Shown piece by piece: positions 22,206-34,185 of a DNA stretch of 64,000 nucleotides (positions within the stretch are counted from its first letter, which is position 1; each line of letters begins with the position of its first letter). The notes beneath the pieces were generated by a model that was not told where the DNA came from, made no database searches, and saw only the letters and a list, made by a program, of their open reading frames with translations. The stretch spans positions 1,240,001 to 1,304,000 of the forward strand of contig JAHBBC010000004.1 in NCBI GenBank assembly GCA_019915015.1, given 5' to 3'. This stretch comes from Auriscalpium vulgare. Lineage: Eukaryota > Basidiomycota > Agaricomycetes > Russulales > Auriscalpiaceae. Made by a program: the position numbers and the translations under genes.

Positions 22206-22780
22206 ATTGAGGTTTTTACCTAGAGTGGATCAGACGACGCAGTCAAAGGAGTTCCGGGGAGTATGGATCGGAAATAATTGGAAGAGCGTGAGGCAAGTCG
22301 CTATGGCTTGTGGGGCTATAAAGCTTGAACAGACCGGGCGACGCGCCAGTGCCTTGGCGAGGCTCATCCGCAGAAGCCCGGCTCTGAGGGGAGCTGAATA
22401 ACGCACTGCAGGTGCGGGCGAAATCATTGTGAGCCGAAACTCAGTCCAATTCATCCGTAGCCCCGCCGCACAACCTACAGGTCGACAGCACATCGAGAGG
22501 GCCGTTTTTTGAATATGCTGATACCAGATTTGTCGAGGGCGCTCGGTTACCCCGTCCCAGTCCTTGCTGGTCCCCACGTACCGCACGGGCGCAGGCGCGG
22601 CCAGCATCGCTGGTGCACCCAACACTCGGGCGCTGTGAAGGGACCTCGCCAAGACCGTGCGGGTTGAGTAAGGTCCACCCGCGGCACGCTCCTCACACGC
22701 ACGTCGCCCAACATTACGGAGCTGGCGGATGGACGAGCATCCCGCCAGGACCGTGCGCGAGTTTGCGCGAGTTTGCAGCA
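22206..22780. other. No gene recognised
   Basis: A minus-strand frame (to 22230) is open for 242 codons, but it has biased arginine and proline content and no motif. A phrase, ccagatttgtcgagggcgctc, has a close match at about 36793-36815, so part of this region is another duplicated scrap. Confidence 0.35.
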
Positions 22781-23660
22781 TTAAGCGCCCGTCGCCGTTA
22801 CGCTGTCGCCCGCGCCAGAGCCGAGCACACGTAGTTGTCGGAATCGGATATTGGTCTCCTGGAGACCGTACGTTCGAGCGGGGTCGAAGAGCAGGTGCAA
22901 GCTGCGTGTATAGGAGGTCAATGTGACAATGACAAAGCCTTTGGGTAGAAAGCGGCACGATGGGATGAAGCTATGTAGTAGGCGGCCATGGATAGAATAA
23001 ATCAATTATCATGCATGCTCACCGGGCTGGAACCCCCTGTTAAACCCTTCTGCCCATCTCGTCCCACCTTCCTCACTCTCGCTGTCTCTCGGTTGCACAT
23101 GGCTGGGTGTGGCGACTCCGTGGTCGTCGACGAGGAAATTTTGATGCCCTGCGAATTCAAAAGCGGTGTTCGCGTTGGCGAGGTCATCGAGGTGCGAGAA
23201 GACGGGTCGCCCGAAAGTCGAGGGAGGTGGTGGTGGTGAATTAGGATGTGCAAGCGCGGGAACTTGAAGTTCGCGGATATTTCGGAACTGGCCTTGCTCT
23301 GCAGCGGCACAACCGTCTCGTCCTCATCGACACCCGCAATTCCTATGGACACGCAACCAAAGGGCCGAGCAGGCAACGGTCGCGGAAGTGCGCTGGAGTG
23401 GCAAATCTGACCTGGCCTGACAGGTGTCCCCTTCGCAGCACGCGAGCTTCAGCTGCACCAGCGACTCGGATGCTGCGCGCCTGAGCGCGCCCGGTACGCC
23501 TTGGGATTCTTCCTGTGAAGGGCGGGGCACGCTGGCTTCTGAGCACCCTGGACAGTCTGCAGAGGAGCTTAAGAGGTACGATATCGGCCGCTCTTGGGGC
23601 ACATTCTCGTCTCATGGCCTCGGGCTTTCAGTTGGCTACCTTGTCGCTTCGGAATAGGGC
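22781..23660 (-). pseudogene. Gene-C-linked module, copy 2 (unknown protein)
   Basis: Minus-strand homologue of 12890-13577 and 62460-63619. It is the best-preserved copy. One frame (23376-23002) has FGCVSIGIAGVDEDETVVPLQS then SSEISANFKFPRLHIL and a serine/threonine-rich stretch. A later frame (to 22781) has VTLTSYTRSLHLLFDP, IRFRQLRVLGSGAGDSV and a stop. The two parts are probably exons of one gene. A upstream part encodes CCEGDTCQ. The domain is unknown to me. It sits divergently upstream of membrane gene C. Confidence 0.45.
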
Positions 23661-24154
23661 ACACGGTAATAGGTCCTGACTTGATTGACTGGGACGATAT
23701 CACGACGGAGTGCATGAGTACAGTGAGTAGTGCTTTTGATCTTTGACTCTCAAATGCAGACCCCGTGGTTGATGCAGACGACTACCACCACCGCGAACTT
23801 CCTTTGATCGTTCAATGATGAATAACATCACGAATGGACCCGTATCCACCCCATCCGCTCGGCCGAGCGCCTTGTTTCTCCCCGGCGTCACCAGCGCAGC
23901 TCCTCGATACTCTGGCATCTTCTTCATTGGCCTGCTGACTTCCACACTAGCGCCAGCGTTTCGGATAGATTTCATTCCACAATGATTCCAGAGGGAAATC
24001 GGATGCTGCGTCACGTGGAGACTATGCCAACAGCTGTGCGACATTCCTAGTGTTTGCGTTAGTGTTTGCGTCCCACCGGTCTTAAATCAAACAAAGGCGC
24101 CTCTTTCAGCTCACCTAACACCCATCTCTCTGCGGATCTCCCAGGCTTCCCGCA

Positions 24155-25911
24155 ATGACGAACTGGAAAGACCCCACCATTGTCGCCCAGGACTTCTGTG
24201 CGCACTCTCTGAGTAACCAATGTACACCAGTTTATTGACGCTCTCACAAAGTGGCATACATCAAGTTGGTCCATGTCCTGATGGGCATTGTTCTGTAGGC
24301 ACTACCATCATTATCCCGCTCACCGTGTGTGGTAACCCACTCCTCCTAGCTGGGAGTTCGCTGTGACATGTCATTTTGAGCTCGCTGTCCTCTTCGGGCG
24401 ACGGCCGTACCGATGGACAGTCTGGATATACATGTGGTGCAGGATCACCGCGGTCCTCTGCTTCATTTTCATCCTAATAACCAAGGATTCTCCTGGAGTC
24501 ACGAATTGCAGAGTGTGTGCCAATACCCGCCCTGCACTTCTCGCCATGTTAACGTTCTATTTGCAAGGCATGGGATATAGCAGTCTTCGTCAGTAATTCA
24601 TCGCTCGATGTACCCGTGGCAGTGGGTGTTGACTAGTCCGTAAAGACGTTTTCGTATACTAGCCTTGGCCTCGCCTCGTTGATCATCGTCCTGCGAATGT
24701 GAGTTCGTATATCCTTATGGCCCGCACCTGCTGACAATTATGACAGAATGGCAATTTGGGAGCGTAGAGTCTACATATGCGGACTTTCAGTCGTTCTTTG
24801 GCTCGGGAGTACCGCATTGAATATCCACCGTACGTGGACTGTTCACATCACCCGAAATTTGCATGCTCAAATAATAGTAGACCTTACAATAGTTGGTGCC
24901 AGGCGCATGATGTCTCCTCATCTCAGTCATTCACTTGTGATGCATATCCATCAGGTCCGGTCCACATACGAACCTCTATTCGGCGTCTGCATACCGGTGG
25001 ACACCCACAACAATTTGGTTAATTTCATCGGCATCCTTATTTCCGACGTCGGCCTGCTCATCATCATGATCGCCGGCATACTGCGACATCACCCATACGA
25101 CACAATCAAGCTCTTGGGTCCGCACAGCCTCTTGGCCATTCTGTGGCACCAGGTGAGCAAGCATCTTGTCCGAGGCGCATAGTGTCGAATATTTGATGCC
25201 ATGGTACAGAGTTTAATGTGGCTCGCGTTGGCTTCGCTAGGTGAAATCCCTGCTGTGGTGGGTGGCCTCCGTGATAAAGCAACGCCGCACGCACGCTGAT
25301 ATACATGCGCGCGCGGATTCTTAGGTGCTCATGTTCTTGAACCTGAACGGTATGTACATCGGCCGACTTGGATGTCAAGAGAGACTGATCCTTCTCCTCG
25401 CGGAACTAGATGCAATAAATCTGGTGCGTAATGTAGATGCTGGCAACCCTGTCGATGATGCTTGATGCGCGCTCTAGTTGATCCCAACGACAATGAGTAA
25501 GCAATCTCGATGCACACAACGACGCCACCAGCTCACCATCCGCACCCGTCGTGGCGTCACAACAGTCGCAGTCCTGTCTGTAGGCGCAACCCGGATGTAC
25601 AGGGGACTCTCCAACTACACCTCCATCACGGAATTCCAGTGCGTGTCCACTTGTCTCGCCGCCGCGACCCTCCTCACTCGCAATCCGCACCATTTGCGCG
25701 CAGTCTTACCAACATGAGCATCCGGACGCCAATCGCGGCAGTGGGCGTCCGCCGCACGCAGACCGTGCGCCGCGACGACGGCGCCGACGGGATACACGTG
25801 GACTTTGACGGCGCGCTGGATGTGGAATGCGACCAAGGCGCGCAAATCGATGCCGAACTATGCGCGCAGAATCAAAACGAGTTCGTGATGGCTGTGGTGG
25901 GCGAGGTGTGA
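24155..25911 (+). CDS. Uncharacterised multi-pass membrane protein, copy C
   Basis: Paralogue of B and E, on the plus strand. Exon 1 is MTNWKDPTIVAQDFCAHS. Later exons give YIKLVHVLMGIVL, then WEFAVTCHFELAVLFG followed by RRPYRWTVWIYMWCR, a MAIWERRVYICGLSVVLWLG segment, NFIGILISDVGLLIIMIAGI, and G.TRMYRGLSNYTSITEF. The tail is hydrophilic with an HVDFDGALDVE phrase shared with B, and ends VMAVVGEV. Introns are short and GT-AG. Predicted membrane protein, function unknown. The 5' flank of about 500 bp is homologous to those of B and E. Confidence 0.75.
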
Positions 25912-26824
25912 GATTAGTACTGCTAAGATGTCGCTGGGATGATACAGTACATACGAGGAGGTTTGCGTCGGGAATTTTATTTGACAGGAGACAGTTCGCG
26001 CCGCAAGCCTGATTGAGACTCGTCCGGTCCATTGATATTCACGCACAGGCAGAGCGCGAGTGACTTCATCTGAAATTTGCTACCTGATGGTTCGGGGTTG
26101 GGCCGCCGGGTTGAAAACCGTCACGTGCCTTAGGAGGCCGGCTACGTCATCGCAATTTGTTTACTCGCGTCGCCTTCGATCATCATCTTTTCTCGAGCTC
26201 TTCCATTTCTTATTTCTTCTTTTGATGACATTTTCAAAGCTGCGTACTTCGTGCAGGACGTTGTGTCGTCTGATGAGCGGCACTATGGCTCTCTGGTAGG
26301 CCGAAGAGTGCAGATGTATACGTGTTACGGGCGATGACTGGCAGTGAGTGCGCTGCTGTCTACAACTCTGTCCGCAAAGCTCATGTTCCATATATTGATT
26401 TGATTTAGAAAGCTGAATACGTCCCCACCTCGGTCCTCGCCTGCGTGGCTTCTCCTCGGAGAAGTAGCGGAGGTGACACGGCAGGTTTTGCGCACGGCAA
26501 GAACTTCACGACACTGATAGGAAGATGGAACGCAGTGACTCCTCCGCTAGAACCTATCCTGCTGTCCGGAGCGTCTCGCATCGTGGTGAGCGTTACCATT
26601 ATCCGGAGCGAAGTGCACCAACTAATCAACCCCCAGGCGCCCTTATCTCCTCCCATGATACCCACGCGCGTGCAGGTTCTCGGCCTTCGCGATACCCCTC
26701 TTGACCGACTATTGGACACTTGGCGTACACGGGACTGTCAATCCAGCATGTTGGACCCCGGCACTTCAGGATTACCTTGAACATCTGAGGGGCATCCGAG
26801 GTATGACGGAATGGGATGGCGAGG
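25912..26824. other. Intergenic; SDR-type upstream block
   Basis: From about 26405 onward the sequence is homologous to the region before SDR4 (33650-34090), and more weakly to that before SDR1. A shared pattern is gaagtgcacc.act followed by cccccaggcgcc. It is the duplicated promoter block of the SDR family. The part 25912-26400 holds nothing I recognise. Confidence 0.5.
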
Positions 26825-26831
26825 ATAAAAA
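26825..26831 (+). promoter_or_regulatory. TATA box of SDR2
   Basis: ataaaaa lies 86 bp before the SDR2 ATG. It is positionally equivalent to the clear tataaaaa of SDR4. Confidence 0.55.
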
Positions 26832-26910
26832 GGTGTGCATATGCCTCTACTCTTGCCATCGCTCTCTTCTCACTCCCCAGTTCAACAGCAGCTTCATTCA
26901 TCGAAGCAAC

Positions 26911-28116
26911 ATGACAGGCCAACTCGTCTGGCTCATCACCGGCTGCTCGTATGCCACCGTCCCGCAACCTCCATGCATCGCGTGCTTACTGCTATTAGCT
27001 CCGGTATCGGCCGCGATCTTACACTCGAGGCGCTCAAGCGTGGGGACAAGGTCATCGCGACCGCGCGCGGGCGATCGATCGCGCGGCTTGCGGACTTGAA
27101 AAGCGCCGGCGCAGATGTGCTCGAGCTCGACGTGACTGCGCCGCTCGAGGACCTGCACGCGGTTGCGAAGACCGCGGTCGCGCTCCACGGGCACGTCGAC
27201 GTGCTTGTGAACAATGCGGGCTACATCGCAGTCGGTGCGCTTGAGGAGAACACGTACGTGTGCCGGCGTATATCCTGCTGAGATGCGTCGCTGATGCGAG
27301 ATCCGGTGCGCAGGCCTGAGGAGACACTCGCCCAGTTTAAGTACGCATGTCTCGGATTTCTCTGGCGTTGGACGGGTGTCGCTCATGCCGCCGTGCAGCA
27401 CGAATGTCTTCGGCGGACTGAACGTTGCGCGTGCGTTCCTGCCGTATATGCGGCCCCGCCGCACAGGTACGGTAGTCTGGTTCGGCTCCATCGTAGGCTG
27501 GCGGTGCGCCCTTCTTCCATGTCCTTGTCCGCCCATCTGACCGCCGCATCACAGCACGCTCGCAAACTGCGGCCTCTACTCCGCCACAAAGGTCGTCAAC
27601 CGCAGTGCGTCCCTCACCCTCTGCCAGTTCGTGAAGGCCCTGCTGACAATACGATTCGTTTGCAGTGCTCGCGGAGGCGCTCCACCTCGAGATCGCGCCG
27701 CTCGGGCTGCGCAGCCTATGCGTCGAGCCGGGCTACTTCCGCACCGCGTTCCTCACCGACGGCAACCGCGCGCCGTACGTCTCGCGCATCGAAGACTACC
27801 GTGAAGTCACCGCTGCCACCGACGCGCTCTTCCAGGGTGCGTTTTCTCCCTCTCTTCCTACAAGGAATAAGGAAATATACTGATGGATGGCGCAGCGGCG
27901 AACGGACGGCAGCCGGGCGACCCCGCGCGGCTCGTCGCGGTGCTCGTGGACTGCGTGCGCGGGGAGGGCGCTGCGGTGGGCCGCGAGCTGCCGGGCGTGC
28001 TGCACCTCGGGACTGATTGCGTGCAGGAGGCGCGCGGCGTGTGCGAGGAGACGCTGCAGCGCATCGACGCGTGGGGGGATGTGTTTGCGTCGACAGATTT
28101 CCCGGAGGGGACGTGA
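26911..28116 (+). CDS. Short-chain dehydrogenase/reductase SDR2
   Basis: Seven exons with the same lengths as SDR1 and SDR4: 26911-26948, 26999-27253, 27314-27340, 27399-27503, 27555-27604, 27666-27836, 27896-28116; 288 residues. Diagnostic residues are present: LITGCSSGIG, VLVNNAGYIAVG, YSATK, VEPGYFRTAFL. Introns are 50-62 bp. Classical SDR fold, NAD(P)(H)-dependent, substrate unknown. Compared with SDR1, changes are mostly conservative (for example ATARGRSIARL against ATARARSLAQL). It is likely functional. It is in the same orientation as SDR1 and SDR4 and has a shared upstream block. Confidence 0.88.
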
Positions 28117-29396
28117 GGAGAGGAAAGAAAATCGGTTTTTGTTCTATACCTCGATGACGACGCTGCGATTCAACGCGCCAGGTGCATGCTTCCTTGCCCA
28201 AAATATCTACACGCATTCTCAGTTGAATACACAAGACACAAAGATGATTTTGTACGATGGATTTCCCGGAAGCTTGAGTTGCGATCATGAGGAGGGCGCC
28301 ACCAGGGCGCATTACGTAAGCGCGCTGCGCTGTTATCCGAACCGGGCCGCTGCCGTGCCACAGCTCTGTCACCAACTTCCACTGCAGGCTTACAGTACCT
28401 TCCACCCGCAACCCAGGATTCACCTCACCGTTCGCGCGCATCACATACAACGCTCAAAGTTGATGGCCAAACGCTTGCGTTCCATATCCCTTAGAGGTGC
28501 CCCCACCTCTCCCCGCCGGAGAAGGTTGCGGAGGTGACGCGGCGGGCAAGAACCTAATGAGATGCATATGGAGCGCTCAGGGTGGGGTTTGCGTGGACTG
28601 TGCGTGCGTCAGTTCTTGTCCTGGGCATGCTGGTGGCGGCAAATTTGCTCGTTCTGTTGGTGTGTCATCGGAGCGCGTTGCTTCTTTTCTCTGACCTCGA
28701 CCAGCAGATTTTTACTTGCAATCATTCTCGTTCACGCACGGCATGGACGCGACCTTTTTTTTTTTCTATACGGTACGGTAGTCAGCTTGCGCCTCGAACA
28801 CACTGCACTGACCGTGATCGAGTTCTGCTCACCCTCCGCGCCAATGGAGACACGCGCCGACTGAGCATACTGCACTTGCCCGAGTTGCGCCCGAGTCCCT
28901 TCGCGGTGAACCGTGTCGCCACTTTGACCAGAAGGAGTACATCAGGCTCGCCAGCTGCTTGCCAGGGTCTTATATATTGAGTGTCCCGGGAGCAATCCGC
29001 GAGCAGTTGTGCTCGTTGTGTCGCCTAGCTACTGGGAGCGCATCCCGTTTGCATCGGTGATCGTCCATTCCAGCATCAGCATCAATTTATTGAGTCACCA
29101 TTTTTATGTAACTCTAGGTACTGTACATCCTGAGACATTCCGTGTCACTTTCATATTGAGAACGACTAATCTTCTGATAAGGTCAAGCTACGATTCAATT
29201 AGTCTCCGTAGCTGACTAGAGCTGACTTTGACAGATGATAGTCGATCCGTTTTATGATTCAATATAATGGACGAAGGCCCTTAGCTCAGACCGTCACTGA
29301 CTTCGGTTATGTACCGCTTCATTTTATAGAATTCATTCACACTGAGTGACTTCGTCACCTCCCCTGCTTCCCCCCGCCTCCACCGTCCTCGCGGCG
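28117..29396. other. Intergenic with a stray SDR upstream block
   Basis: The 3' flank of SDR2 (about 28140-28240) matches that of the SDR remnant near 33360-33460. At 28370-28580 there is another copy of the SDR upstream block (ggagaaggttgcgga, gcgggcaagaacctaatga). It is not followed by an SDR, so the gene behind it is lost. A plus-strand frame of 132 codons at 28582-28980 has one hydrophobic segment and no other support. Confidence 0.5.
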
Positions 29397-32300
29397 ATGA
29401 CCAACTGGAAGGACCCTGTCGTCGCCGCAAAAACGGATCGTATGTCTCCTGCTGTCTCACTGCCCGGGCTACGACTGATTTTCATAGAGGCGTATGTCAA
29501 GTTGCTGCACGTTCTTCTGGGTATCACCGTGTATGTGCATTCACCTTGGCGGTTGGTCGACTCTTTTGGCTCGCTGATACATCTTGCTGCTCAAGATGGG
29601 AAATTGTGACAACATGCGACTATGAGCTCGATGTCTTACGTCGGAGACGGAAGTACCGGTGGACGATATGGATATACCTCTGCTGCCGCGTCTCCTACCT
29701 CGGGTGTTTCGCAGTCCTGGTGATCGAGAAGGATATCAGCGGGCTGCGGCAATGCAGAGTTCGTCGATTCTCTGTTTGATGTTATCCCTTTTCGTCACGC
29801 TGAAGCCCTCACCACAGGCTTGGGACCTCGCAGGTTATGTGCGTCTTGTACTCGACGTGACTTTCTGGATCTGAAGTCAATTTCCGCTAGATCCTTGCCT
29901 ACTTCGCCCTGGGATCTTCTTCGTCACTCATGTTACTTCGCATGTGAGTACTCATAACTCATTGATAACACGTACAGCTGATACTGGCGTCCGGATTTTG
30001 TTAGCATCGCTATCTGGAACCGGAGCACTCTCATATCCGCAGCATCCTTTGTTATATGGCTCTCGAGCATCGGTTTAAATATATGGGGTGCGTCGCGTTA
30101 ACTATCGTCCCGCGCGCCACCGTCTCACCGGATTTCGCAGACCTTACAACCGTACGCGCACATAACCCGTCTCCAGCGTCTGAGCATGCCTTGACTTGGC
30201 CTCCCTCCTCCCCGCACGCTAGATCCGGTCACAGTACGTGCCCCTCGCGGGCGAATGCATCCCCATCAACTCAGCGAAGGCCGCGCCGAGCGTCATCGGC
30301 GCCCTCGTCGCCGACACCATCCTGTTCTTCGTCATGCTCGGGGGGATCCTCCGGCACCGCGGGGGCGGGATGGGCGTCACGGGCCTATGGAGCTTGCTGT
30401 GGAACCAGGTGCGTCTTCCGTCGGTGTTCGCGTGGCTTGTGCTGATGCACCCTGCCAGGGTCTGGTGTGGCTTTCGCTGGCGATCGTGTCGGAGGTGCCA
30501 ATGCTGGTGAGCACGCGCATGGGTTCTTGGGGCGCGTGTGGGAGGCTCACCGGCATCGACTCTTGTCATAGGTCTTCATACTGCTTGATCTGAACGGTGC
30601 GCGTGCCTCTCCGTCCATGTGCTAGCTGTCTCACTCCGATGCGCAGATGCGTGGGATGTGGTATGTCCTGTGCCGTGCTGTCCTTGCACGCTGAATACTT
30701 ACGTGGACTCGCTCTCATTGAGATGTTCGAGGTCGTCACGGGTGCGTGGTGCTCAACGCGAGAGGTACTGCAAGCTGATATCGATGTCTTTCCAGTCGCT
30801 ACGCTGGCTATAGGTTCCACCCGCATGCATCGCATCCTCACGGATTATCACTCCGGATCCACTTCCACCGACTTTGTGTGCGTATCTTCAAGTCCCTTCC
30901 CTCCTCCAGGTATCTTCGCTCACGCGCTGGTCATCCTCCTCTCCCGGCGTGGGGTCATTGCTCGTGCAGGCCGACGCAAAGCTTGTGCTTCGGCCCGCCG
31001 CTGCCCGTGAACGCTGTGCATGTCCGGAAAACAACGACGGGCGACAGCGACGTGCTTACACAGAACATCGCGGTGGAGCTTGGGAGCACTTTCATCAGCA
31101 AAAGCCTCCCCTCTGAATTCACATGAATTTCCGTGAGTTCACGTGAATTCACAAATTCACGAATTAGTTAAGTCCAACGCTCCTTACTTGTATGCTAATG
31201 ATAAATTATCGAACATTCACGGACCACACTGCCTGTTGTCACGCTCGTAACCGATACAAAATTCTGGATAATTTCTTCTTAGCCTCATGAGATTTTCTCA
31301 ATGGTGGAGCAAATAAGATATATTCATTTTTACTACTACAGTATGTATAGTACACTGTCGCACGACGAATGAAAGCCAGAACAGGAACCCACTGGCTGGG
31401 CGTAGATATTGCGCGGGAAGTCGGGCGCTCCAGTGTGCAGAGTTGGTGACGTAGCCAAAGCGGAAAGCGAGTGCGAGCGAGCAGATGTGAGGCCACAGGA
31501 GCGCCAGAGAGGAGATGCGGGCGGGCCGAGATGACGGCAACGAGCGCCGCCGTCTGCGCTTGTTTCAGCTCGTTGACAGCGCCCGCGGGCCAAGTATACA
31601 GCAGAGCCTCCTACGATACACCCTGCGCGGAGGAGATGCACAGAGACGCTCGCGATGGATACGGTGATGCAACTGGAAAGCACGGCGGATGTCAGCGGCT
31701 ACAGAGCGCAAGGGTGTGTGACGAGTGCGGTGGAGAGCATCAGGATCAAACAAGCACAGCAAAGCGGTGCGTACACGTCATAGTCTGCGGTGGTAGGACA
31801 CATCGGAGCGGTGGCCTGTGAGGGAATCTGCCCTCGTCGGACCGAGCACGCGCCGCCATGCGCACTGCGTATGCTTAGGACTCGGAAGAGCGCTTCAACA
31901 AAGCCCTCTCGTGCTCGTTGTACCAGGTTGCCCTTTCACGCCCAGCGACAGAGGGTGTTCTCGAAAAACTGTCGGAAATGGACTCAGAGGGGGCTGTGAA
32001 CGCGGGACATCGCACTGGAGGGGCTCACCTGGACCCAGAGTCCATGCATCAAGCCCAGTAGACCAAGAGTGTCTCTGTATTCCGCCACGTCGTCGCCGTT
32101 CTTGCTCGAAAGACTTCAACTGAAAGTTATTGTTGTGGCAGAGGCAGACAGAGAAGTAAGGGGCTTGAGGAGCGTGCTGCGTGCGCGAGGGGTACAGGTT
32201 GTTGCCGCAGACTTGGAGGAGTTGTAGGCGACAGCGAACGGGACGAACGGAGGAAAGGCACCAAGTCGAAATTCAACATGCGGTCACGAGATCGTTTAGG

Positions 32301-32698
32301 GCCGGCATCAATCAGTCTTGGCACTTCGTAAGGAGCGTCCTGCACTAATGATCTTGTCGACTTAATGCACGAAACTTTCTAGGATATATACAATGATTGT
32401 CTTAAGCCCGTGGAGAAGTTTTCAGATACGACGGATCGTTGTGAGCTTGTATTGGCTATGTAACAGTATGTTCTCTGTCTATGTCACCTTTGTCACGTAT
32501 GTGACTGTCGACGGTATCTCGGTTATTCTGCATTATCTGTCTTCACAGCCGCCGGATAAATTAGTGTGAACCTCACAGTGGCTCACACCCGCTTAACGCG
32601 GGAGGCTTTTCCTGATGTTCCAGATGGTGCCGGTGGGTATGGAAGCGCGGAACGCACAGCAGAGAGGTTGGGAAGCGAAGTCGGAGGTGTATCCTTGA
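29397..32698 (+). pseudogene. Uncharacterised multi-pass membrane protein, copy F, cut by an insertion
   Basis: Closest relative of gene A. Exon 1 encodes MTNWKDPVVAAKTD, then AYVKLLHVLLGITV, WEIVTTCDYELDVLRRR and RKYRWTIWIYLCCR. Next come LAYFALGSSSSLMLLR, AIWNRSTLISAASFVIWLSS, PSVIGALVADTILFFVMLGG, GLVWLSLAIVSEVPML, and G-STRMHRILTDYHSGS. The reading continues to LTQNIAVELGSTF at 31092 and is then interrupted by a 1.5 kb element. The final coding piece, MVPVGMEARNAQQRGW, resumes at about 32618 and stops at 32698. The transposon supplies a premature stop within a few codons, so only the extreme C terminus is lost and the truncated protein could still fold. Confidence 0.8.
31093..32617. mobile_element. 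1.5 kb terminal-inverted-repeat element of uncertain family
   Basis: Left end catcagcaaaagcctccc and right end gggaggcttttcctgatg are inverted repeats matching at 17 of 18 bases. The element sits within gene F between codons corresponding to ELGSTF and QMVPVG; gene A is continuous there. The target duplication looks short (2-3 bp, tt or ttc), which argues against hAT. Near the left end there are several gaattcac / gtgaattc motifs. No transposase was recognised; internal frames are short. Confidence 0.75.
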
Positions 32699-32844
32699 CA
32701 TTTATTATCCTGCGGATAGAGGTGTTTGTATTAACGATCTGCCGGAGCTGCGCTGCAGAGACCAGAGGCTTGCCAATGCTCAGTCATGACTTGATTTCAG
32801 GATGCGGAAACATTTCACTGTAAGTAGACCTTCTAGCACCAACT

Positions 32845-33293
32845 TCCACAGACTTCCCCCCGCAACCCGTGGCCAGGAATCACCGCCGTTCGCACGCACC
32901 ACAGTTGTGCCGGGCTACTTCCGCATCACGGTCCTCGCCGATGGCAACCGCGCGCCGTACGTCTCCCGCATCGAAGACTACCGTAAAGTCACCGCCGCCA
33001 CCGACGGCCGCGCGCTGTTCCAGGGTGCGTTTCCCTCCCTCCCTCCCTACTTGCGGCCACAGGGAGTGATGAAACGTGCTCATGGGTGGCGCAGCGGCGA
33101 ACTGGCGGCAGCGGGGCGACCCCGCGCGGCTCGTCGCGGTGCTCGTTGACTGTGTGCACGGGCAGGGCGCGGCGAAGTTCAAGGGCCGCGAGCTGCCGGG
33201 CGTGCTGCACCTCGGGACTGACTGCGTGCGGGAGACTCGCATCGACGCGTGGGGCAAGTTTTTGCTTCGACAGATTTCCCGGAGGGGACGTGA
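32845..33293 (+). pseudogene. SDR remnant (copy 3): upstream block fused to last exons
   Basis: An SDR-type upstream block (cccgcaacccgtggccagg) runs directly into exon 6 sequence at about 32910, GYFRITVLADGNRAPYVSRIEDY. Exon 7 follows (33111-33293), ending in the family's gaggggacgtga. Exons 1-5 with the cofactor and active-site motifs are missing. Exon 7 also lacks the segment encoding GVCEETLQ, and a few extra bases occur around ATDGRALFQ. This looks like an internal deletion between repeated blocks. Confidence 0.75.
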
Positions 33294-34091
33294 GGAGAGG
33301 AAGACAATAATCCGTCTCGGTACTTGGGTAGTCCATGTGAGAGAGACCTCGTCAATACTTCGACGGTGACGCTGCGGTTCAACGCGCCAGGTGTACATAC
33401 GCCCATGCCCAACCATTTCCCTTTACATTTTACACGCCTTTTCAGCCATTTACCCAAGACATCATAAATCATAAACAGATGTAGAGTAGTAGAGCAGCAC
33501 CCGGGCCGAACGAGTCGGAGAGCGTGGGCACTGCCACCACTTGCATCACACGTAAGCGCGATGACTGATCCCCGCTGTACTAGTACTACTAGCTCTCAAG
33601 TCTCAACCTACTGTAGACTTCTGCCCGTAACCCATGGCCAGGATCCACCCGCTCGCCGTTCTACAACCTCTCGCGTAGATGTGCCCACCTCAGTCCGCTC
33701 GGAGGCGAATGCTCCCCGGAGAAGGTTGCGGAGCGCGGCGGGCAAGAACCTGATCACAGCAGATGGAGCGCACAAACTCCTCCTCTTGAACCTATCATGA
33801 AGTCCGGGGCTTATCGCCTCGCGGTGAGTACAGTTACGGGAGCAAAGTGCACCTACTGACCAACCCCCAGGCGCCGCCTCTCCTTCTCTCCCCACATGAT
33901 TGCATGGGGCGACCCACACGCCTGGTGGGATTGCCGACTGACTCTATTGCACACTCGGCGTAACAGCTTAGTGAGACGTACACGGTGGCGCTGTTACGGT
34001 ACGTGGATGGAGTGTCGACAGCCCACGTTGGCATCCGGCAGATCGGTAGGGCCTTGAATGTTTGAGGGGTATTGATGAAAAACACAGCGAG
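33294..34091. other. Intergenic; SDR4 upstream block
   Basis: Downstream flank of the SDR remnant, followed from about 33600 by the repeated SDR upstream block preceding SDR4. No separate gene. Confidence 0.5.
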
Positions 34092-34099
34092 TATAAAAA
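34092..34099 (+). promoter_or_regulatory. TATA box of SDR4
   Basis: tataaaaa lies 94 bp before the SDR4 ATG. It is the cleanest of the three SDR TATA elements. Confidence 0.65.
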
Positions 34100-34185
34100 G
34101 GTGCGCATGCCTCCGTGCTCCTACCATCCCTCTATTCTGACTCCTGTTTACCCCCAACTCCAACGCAGCCCCACCTGTATCAAAC

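Noticed and set aside
22230..22958. 242-codon minus-strand frame as a gene
   Set aside because: Arg/Pro-biased composition, no domain, no paralogue except a short scrap near 36.8 kb, and overlap with the linked module.
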